From Pratylenchus scribneri (taxonomy: Eukaryota > Nematoda > Chromadorea > Rhabditida > Pratylenchidae): DNA of 64,000 nt. Positions 11,501 through 23,500 of this stretch are shown here, in pieces. Where the stretch lies: assembly GCA_030063045.1 (NCBI GenBank), contig JAQSEB010000005.1, positions 1,067,001 through 1,131,000 of the forward strand. Direction: 5' to 3'. How positions within the stretch are numbered: position 1 is the stretch's first letter; each line of letters starts with the position of its first letter. The translations under genes and the position numbers were made by a program. The notes beneath the pieces were generated by a model, which did no database searches, was not told where the DNA came from, and was given only the letters and a program-made list of their open reading frames with translations.

Positions 11501-14500
11501 ACTGAATTAATTTTGATAATTTTGTTATCAAATTAAAGAGCAAACTTTTAGCTATATTAAATTTTACTTAAATTAATTCAGAAGTGATGGAATTATCTCC
11601 AAAAAACCACTGAAAATTTGACTAATCCATAGTAAAGGCATTTTGGTTTTTGGCTACAACTTTTTTTATTTCTAAACCAGTTTAAATAAAATTAATATAA
11701 TTGGATAGTCAAATGTCTGCTTTTTAATTATAACATAGTCATGAAAATCGGTTCAATTCTTGATGATGAGTTATAAGCTTTCACGACAATTTGGATTGCC
11801 CCGCTGGGGATGGGAATGGTTCATTCGAAGAGAATATTAGAATAGTTCAGTCTGTTTTGGTTTTAGAAAATCAATGAAATCAAAAACCCAAATTCGGAAT
11901 TTTTGCTCGGAATAAAAATATAGGAGAAACCAAAACTGAAAACCGACATTTTATCAGAAACCGAAAATCGGAATTTTGCAAAAATCACCGACTTTTAACT
12001 ACTCTAGAGAATATCATTAATTTCCTACAAATTTCAGTGATACGGAACAAGCCGAAACATGGATGACCAAACAGGAAGCATTCCTCCAAAATGACGATTT
12101 AGGCGATTCGTTGGATGCCGTTGAATCATTGCTTAAAAAGCACGAAGACTTCGAGAAATCGTTGGCCGCCCAAGAGGAGAAAATCCATGCATTGGATGAA
12201 TTTGCCACAAAATTAATTGAGGGTGGCCATTATGCGGCAGAGGATGTGGCCGCAAGGCGCGAAAAATTGTTGGCTCGAAGACGACATTTGATGGAGAGAA
12301 CGGCGGAGCGAAGGGAACGTCTGAAGGAATCATACAGGCGAGTGAAATTGGGATATTTTGCTATTCTTTTGGCCATAACTAGATAATGAAGTAATCTATT
12401 TAGGAAGGCGATATGTCATTTGAAAGCTTAAAGTTTCTTCTAAAAAGTGGCTTACATAATTTACTGAAATTTAGGCTTTAGATAAATTTACATGTCTTTG
12501 AATGTAATTAACCAGAATTTTAGAGGAAAAGCAGTCTATTTTATAAATTATTATAGATTTTCAAAAATTTAGAAGAATCATTTTTAGAGGGCTTTTAGTG
12601 CTTTAAAATGGCATAATACCCGAACATTTTTGAGGAAAAGTCGCTTATTTTACAAATTTTTTCAAATTTTCAAAAATTAGTTAAGCCACTTTTTAGAGGA
12701 TATATAGAGCTTTTAAATGGTATATCGCTTTCATGAATTGGTTGCTTCTTTGTTGAGTTACGGCCAAATGAATGGCCAGCTTAATTGATGATGTTGAGAA
12801 TCTTTCTATTCAAATTTTGCCTTGAGGCAAATTTTTATCCAATTAAAATTCTGGTGTGGCATGTCCAAAACTTATAAATTTGATATTTTTAAAATTCATA
12901 TTTTATCAAATAAAGGACATATTTAATTTGCAAAAACATCAAATTTTTGGAATTTTTTTTTGCTGGAAAATATTTCCCTTTTTTCAGGCCATATAACTTG
13001 GCCATAAAAAATACCAGGGCTTATTGGATTAGGTTTAGTCTTTAATGTTGGTTTAAAATCAAGGCCCAGCTTTCGGAACATGGGAATCTTAAATAAGCCT
13101 CAAAATATTTTTTCAAAAATTTCCTACAAAAAAATAGACTTTCCTATTGAACCATAAAAAAGCAATGAGTATCGAATTTGCCTTAATTTACTTCAATACA
13201 CCTTTAATTTTTCCAGACTGCACAGTTTTGATCGAGATTGCGATGAAATGTTGGGTTGGATGAATGAAAAGTTGAAAACTGCAAAGGACCAAAGCTATTT
13301 GGACCCAACAAATATTCGTGGGAAATTGCAAAAACATGCAAATTTTGAGCAAGAATTGCGGGCAAATCGAAATCGATTGGACGAAATCAAGGCTACCGGA
13401 CAAGAATTGGTTCTGGCCGGTCATTTTGCCAATGAACATGTTCAATCAAGGCTGGCCGAAGTGGAGGACCTCTGGGCCCAATTGGTGGAGGCCAGCGCGT
13501 TGAAGGGGGCAAAATTGCAAGAGGCCAATCAGGCAAGTCGCACTGTTTTTTAAATTTAAAGACAGAATAGGAAGATTCTACGCAATTTACTTAAGATTTG
13601 GATTCATACCTTTGAATTAATGGATATTAAAAAATGTTCTAAAATAATGAAATGACTAATTTCGTTAAATCGGAACTCTGAGACCAAAATTATGATTTTA
13701 GTCAAAATAAAATCGAAAATTGATTGAGGGAATTTTTTTTATGGAAGCCGAAATTCAAAATTTATTCTCCAGTTTTAAATTTGGAGCCATCCATTCTATA
13801 GAGGATTTGGGGAAAAAAAGTTAAAAAATACCATCATTGGTCCACCAATACCATAATCGTTTGCCCGCAGGCATCATCAAAATATTTCAGAGAAAAGAAA
13901 ACGCCCGAATTATAAAATAACTCATCAAAGACTATGGTACCAATTTTGATGATTTTGTTATAAAATTAAAGAGCAGATTATCGGCTAACTAATTATATTA
14001 ATTTTATTTAAATTAATTTAGAATTTATGATAATGTGGCAAAAAAAAATTTCAAATGACCTTTATATGGATTAGCCAAATTTTCATTGATTTTTTGAGCA
14101 TATCTTCATCATTTCTGAACCAATTTAAATAAAATAAAAGTAATTGAATAGCCAAAAGTTTACTCTTTAATTTGATAACAAAATTTACCAAAAATTATTT
14201 CATTTTTTTGATGAGTTATTATAGACGGCACTAAGTTGGGTACTTTTTGCTAATGGGGCCATCTTTTTATCAAAATTTCCATGGGAATCCGCCAATCATT
14301 ATCCCAAAAAATATAAATTCTTCAGGAACAACTGTTCAACCGAAACATCGAAGACGTTGAATTGTGGTTGAGCGAGTTGGAAGGCCAGTTGGCCAGCGAA
14401 GATTTCGGCAAAGATTTGATTTCGGTGCAAAATTTACAAAAAAAGCTGGGCCTTGTCGAAGCGGACTACAATGCACATCAAGAGCGAATTGACACAATTG

Positions 14501-17500
14501 GGCATCAGGCAAAGGAATTCCAGGATTCCGGCCATTTCAATGCCCCACAAATTGGCAAAAAGCAACAATTTCTGCAGCAAAGATTCCAGGCACTTCGTGA
14601 CCCCCTGCAAAGGCGCAAAAATAAGCTGGCCGAGTCGCTGTTGGGTCATCAGCTGTTCAGGTGAAAATCATTTACTTTCACCATTTTTCCAAAAAATCTT
14701 TGCTTCCAATGTCCTGAAAATAGAATTTTTTGAAATTTTTTTGTCAAAATCATAAATGACTGGAATCAAACCCAGTTCAATAAGCTTATCCTTCCTAATA
14801 TAGAGAAACATAACCTTTTTAAGCATGAGATCTTCATGACTAAATTTATAACACCGTAAAAATAAAAATATTTTATATGTTTTTTTTTAAATTTCAAAAT
14901 TCTCATTTTATTGGTCATTATGGAAAAATTTGTAAGAAAATTTTTGTTAACTATACGTTATACGATAATTGGGGATGAGCCTAATGACGATGGTGATAAA
15001 GCTGCTGGATAAGTTTATAATAGCATTTTATTGAGCCTAAAATTAACTAAAATATGATATCAAAAGTGGTGACCAATGTTTGATTTTTAACCAATTTATG
15101 ACTATTAAACTGTTGACTTAATAACAAATATTATTTCTAATTCTGATCATTTTATGGCCCCAATCAAGTAATATCAATTATATGTCAATACTTTTGATTT
15201 TACCATTTTTGGCTGTTTTACTCTATAAAATGCTATATATTAACAGTTTTAATCACTTTCGATACTAGATTTAAGACCATCCCCAAAATATCGTACACCT
15301 TTTTTGGTGAAAAATAACATTTATTATTCAGGGACATTGACGACGAGTTGGCATGGATTCGCGAGAAAGAGCAGGTGGCAGCATCCACCAATCGGGGCCG
15401 CGATTTGGTGGGCGTACAAAATTTGATAAAAAAGCAAAATGCGCTGATGGCCGAAATTAACAACCATGAACCACAAATTGAGCAAGTTGCGGCCGCAGCC
15501 GATCAAATGATCCAGCGAGGTCATTTCTTGGCACCGGATATTCGTGACAAATTGGCCCAACTGCGCGACAATTGGCGGGCGCTGAAAACGAAGGCGGAAA
15601 AGAGGAAACAGGTAGAGAAAAAGGGTACTAAAACAGAAGGAGGATTGGGGTGAAAAAATGCCTGAAACTTATAATAATTAAGCATTTTCAATTTTTTAAT
15701 TGGATTGAGTGCAAAATTTTCTATTAAATTTGGATAAAATTAATTTTATAAGGAAACTTAATAATAAATTTACATAAAAAAAACGGTAAAAACTTCAATC
15801 TATGAGCCAGGAAGAATCATAACTTAAAAATTTGTAGAAATTGAATTTTATCCATTTTTATAGAGAATTTTATTATCTATCCAATTTTAATTAAATTAAT
15901 TAAAAATAATTCCGAGAAATAATAGTTTTAAATATTATTATCCACTTTTGATAGAGAATTTTCAGCACCACCCAATTAAAAATTAAAAGCAATTCAGCTA
16001 ACATTAAATTATATGGCTTCATTTAAATATACACAACTATTAACTACAAAATAAATCGCAGTCGCAATCCAGAATCTCAAAACTAGGACAATTTCTTATT
16101 CAATTGACCTAGGCTGTATTTGGGATTTCGGATTTGTTAGCTTGACCCCAAAATTTAATTTCACACGATTTTCTATGAATAACAAAGGAAAAGAATTAGA
16201 AAATTTGTTTAACTGGTTAAAAATGCAGTAATATCCGGTATTTTTTGTCCTTATTTACCGGACAAAAGTCTGATAAACAAATGGAAAGTGCAAAAATGAT
16301 GTTCACTCAATTCAAATATAGGATTTGGCTGATTCCCATCAATCGCATCAATATTTGGCTGATGCAAACGAGGCGGAATCATGGATGCGTGACAAGGAGC
16401 CAATTGTTGGTAGCATGGATTACGGCAAAGACGAAGACAGTGCCGAATCATTGCTGAAAAAGCACCGTGCACTGATGAGCGATTTGGACGCATTCCGAAC
16501 CACAATTGAGGAATTGAGGAGGGAGGCCGCACAATGCAAATATCAGGAACAATTGGGTGGCCAATTGGGCAAAGAATGCGTGGTGGCATTATATGAATAT
16601 CAGGAGAAATCCCCACGGGAAGTGTCAATGAAGAAGGGCGACGTGTTGACACTGTTGAATTCGTCCAATAAGGATTGGTGAGTGTGGGGAAGCATATGAT
16701 ATTTGCAAAAAAAAAACATTAAAATTATTAAAAAAGAGTATATTAAGTCCAAATAATTATAACGGTTTAAGTAAGAGTTTATCCAGCATTCACAACCTAT
16801 AAATCCTATTGAATAGAATTTGTCAAGACGCATTGAATGGTATATAATTTGTGGATGGTTTGGTCAACAATTAAAGGGTATTAAATGGTTTAAACCAATT
16901 TTGGTTTAAATGGTTCAAAACTAATTTATAATTGGTTAAACCCAAACCAAAACATAATCAAATAATTCGTATTGATTAGATATATCGAATCAATATAATG
17001 TCTGGGGATCAGGGTTTACCACTAACTAAGCCATTACAAAAATGGTGGTTACAATAATTTTTTGCCAGCATTTTCATTGTTTTTTTTTTGGCCAAATTAA
17101 TTATTAGTCAATTCCAAGCCATATCCCTTTAGGCATGGTTTTCCCATGAAAGATATCTCGAATCCGATTCAATTAAGAGTATATTTTTAAATTGAATTTA
17201 ATTTGCCAGGTGGAAAGTAGAAGTACAAGATCGGCAAGGTTTTGTGCCGGCTGCTTACGTGAAACGAATTGAGCCTGGCACCCAACATCATCATCAGGCA
17301 ATGGCCGGCCAACCAATGAACACAATAAACTCGAAACAAAGCCAAATCGAAGATCAATACCAAAAATTGTTGATGCTCGGTGACCAACGACGCCGAAAGT
17401 TAGAAGAGGCCTGCAAGGCTTATCAATTATTGCGTGAGGCAAATGATTTGGCAGAATGGATTCGGACACGGGAAACGGTGGCATCGCAACAGGAAATTGG

Positions 17501-20500
17501 CCAAGATTTGGAACAAGTGGAAATATTGCAGACAAAATTCAACGATTTCAAGAGTGATTTGAAGGCAAATGAAGTTAGGCTGCAAGAAATGAATCAAATT
17601 GCCACAAGGTGAGGGTAGAGACATTTATTTCGCAAAACAATATTTTATTTTTTGTGTTTATTGAAAATCAGAATTTGTTTATTGTTTTTCTTAAATCTTA
17701 ATATGTGTCATTGTGTTTTTTTAGTAAATCAGAATTTATGTTGTATTTTTTTCGTAAATCAGAACGAAAATTAGTTTTCTCGCAAATCAGAATTTGTGTT
17801 TGCCAAAATCAGAATCTATGTTTTCGCAAATTAGCATTAGAATTTTATATTTTCTCAAATCAGAATTTGTGTCAATTGGAATGTGTGTTATCGCAATTCA
17901 GAATCAGAATTTGTGTTTTCTAAAATCAGAATTTGTGTTTTCGCAAATCAGAATTGTGTTTTTGCAAATCAGAATTTGTGTTTTTTTTTAAAATCAGAAT
18001 TTGTGTTTTTACAAATCAGAATTTGTGTTTTTGCAAATCAGAATTTGTGTTTTGCAAATCAGAATTTGTGTTTTTTTACAAATCAGAATTTGTGTTTTTA
18101 CAAATCAGAATTTGTGTTTTTGCAAATCAGAATTTGTGTTTTTTTACAAATCAGAATTTGTGTTTTTGCAAATCAGAATTTGTGTTTTTACAAATCAGAA
18201 TTTGTGTTTTCGCAAATCAGAATTGTGTTTTTGCAAATCAGAATTTGTGTTTTTACAAATCAGAATTTGTGTTTTTGCAAATCAGAATTTGTGTTTTGCA
18301 AATCAGAATTTGTGTTTTTTTACAAATCAGAATTTGTGTTTTTGCAAATCAGAATTTGTGTTTTTAGCAAATCAGAATTTGTGTTTTCATAAATCAAAAT
18401 TTGTGTTTTCGCAAATCAGAATTTGTGTTTTCATAAATCAGAATTTGTGTTTTCATAAATCAGAATTTGTGTTTTTGCAAATCAGAATTTGTGTTTTTTT
18501 TGCAAATAAGAATTTGTGTTTTTAACAAATCAGAATTTGTGTTTTCGCAAATCAGAATTTGTGTTTTCGCAAACCAGAATTTGTGTTTTCGCAAATCAGA
18601 ATTTATGTTTTCGCAAATCAGAATTTGTGTTTTCGCAAATCAGAATTTGTGTTTTCGCAAATCAGAATGTGTGTTTTCGCAAATCAGAATTTGTGTTTTC
18701 GCAAATCAGAATTTGTGTTTTCGCAAATCAGAATTTGTGTTTTTCAAAAATCAAAATTTTATTTGGCATAGGCTAATGAGGGTTATGTCCTATGTGAATT
18801 GTTCCATATTTTAATATCCCATCCATTATCATAGACTCAATCAAATGGGCCAAACGGAAACGGCTGTCCGCATTCAACAACAAATCGACGATTTGAATGC
18901 CCGCTGGAAGGCCTTAGAGCAAAAGGCAGAACAGCGAGGCCAACAACTGGAATCGGCGCATGAAGTGCAACGATTCCATAAGGACGTGGACGAGACAAAA
19001 GATTGGATCCAGGAGAAGAATGAGGCCCTGGATTCTGAAGATTTCGGACGTGATTTACGCTCCGTTCAGGCACTTCAACGGAAACATGAGGGCGTGGAAC
19101 GGGATTTGGCCGCATTGGGCGACAAAATTCGGGCACTGGATGAGAAAGTGGGTTTGGGGAATGGAATAGGGAATTTTGGAATTGGATTAGGACCAAATAA
19201 TATATTTTATTATTAAATAATTTTAAGGCCAATCGTCTTCGTCAAACTCATCCGGAGGCGGCCGAGCAAATTTACGATTTACAACGCCAACTCAACGAAC
19301 AATGGACAACGTTGACGCAAAAAGCCAACAGAAAGAAGGACAAATTGTTGGACAGCTATGGTGCGCGGATTTTATGGGATCGGAATTTGACATTTTCTCA
19401 TTTTTCACCTAGATTATCAACGTTTCATCAGCGATTATCAGGATTTGATGCAATGGGTAGATGGAATGGTGCAATTGGTGTCCAGCGAAGAGTTGGCCAA
19501 TGATGTGACCGGTGCCGAAGCATTGCTGGAACGGCATCAGGACTATCGGACGGAGATTGATGCAAGGGCAGCCACATTCCATGCATTCGAACAATTTGGT
19601 AATCAGCTGATTCGGAGTGGCCATTATGCGGCCGATGATGTGCGTCAGAAAATGGAGGATGTCAATGAGGTGTGTTTTTCATTATGGGTTTATCAGACAG
19701 ATCTCATTGAATTGCATCGGATTTTTTTGTTAAGTTTATGGGGTTATGGTTCTAACAAAAAAAATATACAAAGATGACATTTTTTAATAGAGCTCATCGA
19801 GGGGAGGCTCATTGATTGATATATTTTTTTATAAAGCTTATTTATTAGTATAAAAAAACGTTTAAACCAAAACACTTTTTATTTTTTTTTTAAAATCTAA
19901 CTGTTTTATTTATTTAAAACGTGTATAGAACTAAACAATTTTTATACCATTCGATAGAGCTCTCCAAAATGCATCGATCTCTCTTTTTTTTGACCAGGTT
20001 TAAAAACCATTAAAAATATGTTTTTAAATGAAATATTTTAAAATTATCCTTTTTAAATTATTATTAATTTATATTAAGCAAAAAAATACACCATTAAAAA
20101 GCAGTGATCGAGATATCTTTATGATGGTTCATTCTTAATAAAAGTTTTAAAACAATATAAATTAAAAATTTTTTAATTGAAAAAAAGACAATTCCCCGAT
20201 TGCTAAAGGCTCATTCAAATCAAAATGGTTTCAAACTAAAATTAGAAGATTATAATGGATAAATGGATATTAGATAAAATTCAATGTTTTGACTACAATT
20301 TAATAATTTGAATTCCAAGGCTCGTCGCCGTCTCGAGGATGCCTGGGTGCAACGGCGCAAAATCCTCGACCAATGCCTCGAATTGCAATTGTTCTATCGC
20401 GATTGTGAACAATGCGACACGTGGATGAGTGCCCGTGAGGCATTCCTCGCCCAAGAGGATCCAACCGGCGACAACGTTGAATCCCTAATCAAAAAGCATG

Positions 20501-23500
20501 AAGATTTTGACAAGGCAATTGCCTCACAACAAGAGAAGCTGACCAATTTGGATCAATTGGCCCGGCAATTGGTTGGTTTCCATTTTATTGGCTGAAGAAT
20601 TTTTTTGTGGATATATGAATGTTTGCGCACCCGAATTTTCAACATTGGTTAATTTGGCACTTAACTTTTGTTAAACTTTTTTATTACAAATTAAATACTT
20701 TCTTTAGAGTATTTTAAAATAATTGAACAATTCCAATTGGCCAAAATGCAGCTTTTTTTGGTCATAACTTTTTTAAATTTTCTATAAAACCTTAATTACT
20801 TCTTTAATCAATTCAACTAAATCAGAACTATAAAAAGTTACTAATAAATCTGCTAAGCTCTAAACTGAATATTCACTTGAAAAATTGAAACAAATGTCCA
20901 ATTTCGGCCTATTATTGCCACCTTTTTTGTCATACCTTTTTAGTTTTTACAATCCTATCAAATTTAATTCTATCTCTAATTAATTCAGCCCAATCAAGGC
21001 TAAATATTACCAAATTTGCATAATTTAAAACTAATATTCACTTGAAAAATTGATTTGAAGCGGAAAATTCGGGTGCACAAATTTCATTCCACAAAATTTG
21101 AATGCAAAAAATTTTTATTTAATAATTAAATCATTGTTCCCGCATCAAGGTTCAATCCGAACATTATGCAACTCCGGCAATCGACAACAAACGTGAACAA
21201 ATTTTCGACCGATGGGATCGCCTCAAGGAACGACTGATTGAGAAACGCTCAAAGCTGGGCGAATCTCAAACTTTGCAACAATTCTCGCGTGATGCGGACG
21301 AAGTGGAGAATTGGATTGCCGAAAAGTTCCAAATTGCGCAGGTAGAATCTAATTTTTGTTCAGAAGATTTCTGGCAAATTTTGGTATTTGGCATTTTTCA
21401 TTGAGTTGAACTATTTATATTGCTTATTATTAGGAAGCAGATTTTTAGGTCACGCTAAAATCATAAAATAGATTCTTGTAGATTTTTTATGAAATTATAA
21501 AAATAGGGTTTCGACTTTCGAGAATTTCAATTTTTTATTATTTTCGAAAAAGTACCAAAGTTGATTAATAGTGTCAAAAAATCACATCATAAATATGAAA
21601 TAAAAATAAATGCTCAAAAACATGCGCTTTTTTCATCAAATAACCTAAAAATCTGCTCACTAAATGTAAAATTTCCAATTATTATTTTTTGTTTATTTTA
21701 ATCGAGATATTTCCCTTTTATTCTTATTATTGAATCAGGGAGAGAGGCGAAGGATAAGCTGAAACATTTCTATTACTTAATTTATTTAGGCTAAAAATGA
21801 TAAATGCTTTTATCCTTTTTAAATGATTCTCCATAAAATTTAAGGGGTGATTTACACTTCCTAAATCATAGGGTAAAATGAAAAAAGTTGTCGCGGAACC
21901 ATTAGCTTAATGGTTTATTCTCTTGTCATAATTTATTGGAGGTGGCAAGTTCAATTCCATTCGAATGATGACTATTTATTTGCTACTCCTCATGGTCCAT
22001 GCCGAAAAATTTATACCACCAAAAATTTTGGAAACTGACGAATGGAATATTTTTTTAAATTTTTAAATCTCCAAATTCATGAATTCATTAAAAAAAATCC
22101 ATATTTTAAAGGAAGCCGACTACCGTGATCCAACCAACATTCAACAAAAACATCAAAAGCAACAGGCATTCGAGGCGGAATTATCCGCAAATGCTGACCG
22201 AATTGCAACGTTGATTTCGGCTGGCCAAAATTTGATCACCGCAGCAAAATGTGGAGGCGGTGAGGATGCAGTTTCGCATCGACTTCGCGCGCTGAATGAC
22301 CAATGGGATTTGTTGGTTCGAACGAGCACGGAGAAAAGCCATCGGTGAGTTTCTTGGGCGAATTTTTTTTGATCCTTTGCCACTTTTAAATATAAGTTCC
22401 ATATAGCAAATGGACATTTAAGTCTTCGATTTTTTAATATTATAAAAAATAAAGGAATATTTCCACTACTTAATCACGATTAGCTATTTTATAGTGCAAA
22501 AAATTTTGAACAAAAATAAAATTTCCAAAAATTATTCGAATTTGTCCAAAGGGTAGAAAAGCTTAGTGAAAAAAATCATAAATTTTCCTAGGGCCATTCA
22601 AAACATTTTATTAATAAATTCTGAATCATTTTACCTCATCCACAGATTGAAAGAGGCAAACAAGCAGAAAACATTTATGGCTGCTGTGAAAGATTTGGAA
22701 TTTTGGCTGGGCGAGGTGGAAACATTGTTAAGCAGCGAAGACACTGGACGCGATTTGGCTTCAATCGAGAATTTACTCAAAAAACATCAACTTTTGGAGG
22801 TGGGAAAATTGGGAAATATTTAATTGGGCAATGCCAAAATAATTATAGTGTGCTTAAGGGTTTAGTCATATACTTAATTAGATAGAGCTGGTCAAGAAAG
22901 ACGCATTGAATGGTTATAATTTGTGAATGGTTTGGTCAACGTATTAAACGGTTTAAACCCATTTTTGGTTTGGTCAACAATTAAAGGGTATTAAACGGTT
23001 TAAACCCGTTTTGGTTTGGTCAACAATTAAAGGGTATTAAACGGTTTAAACCCTTTTTTGGTTTGGTCAACAATTAAAGGGTATTAAACGATTTAAACCC
23101 ATTTTGGTTCAATGGTTTAAAACTATATTAGAATTGGTTAAACCCAAACCAAAATATAATCAAATGTTGCGTCTTGACGAGATCTATCAATTGATTAAAA
23201 AGTTTCGGAGTCTAGGATTAACTTCTGAACCGTTATATTGTATTTGGTATTTATTTAATTAAATTCAATCAAAATTCTTCCCCATGTGAAGGCCGATATC
23301 CATGCGCATGCTGACCGCGTGAATGATGTGAATGGTCAGGCTGAGGCACTGATGGAATCGGACCAATTCGATCGAAACCAATTGGATTCCCGTCGACGTG
23401 GCATCAATGAACGCTATAGTCGAGTGAAGGAATTGGCCCAACAGAGAAGGGACAAGTTGAACAAGGCAATTACGGTGCATCAATTCCTGCGCGACATTGA

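Larger units (their letters stand above)
5526..15611 (+). other. spc-1: spc-1 exons 1-10 (tetramer helix and first repeats)
   Basis: Coding segments: 5526-5792, 6542-6841, 7708-7943, 8775-8964, 10469-10750, 11183-11391, 12038-12337, 13217-13532, 14326-14660, 15332-15611. Exons 1 and 2 join as [17 protein letters not shown] in phase 0; exon 3 to 4 splits an Arg codon (AG|A). Introns 7 and 8 use GC donors; the others here are GT-AG. Each exon carries parts of one or two spectrin repeats, for example [16 protein letters not shown] in exon 4 and [15 protein letters not shown] in exon 8. Boundaries were fixed by phase and by continuity of the repeat pattern. Confidence 0.93.

Noticed and set aside
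17705..18814. Several overlapping frames of 115-174 codons (QNLCF/KSEFVF/IRICVF)
   Set aside because: All three frames are open because the 22-bp satellite has no stop; it is inside spc-1 intron 12.
21888..21965. Functional tRNA gene
   Set aside because: The acceptor stem and T-stem do not pair; only the promoter-box-like motifs are present.
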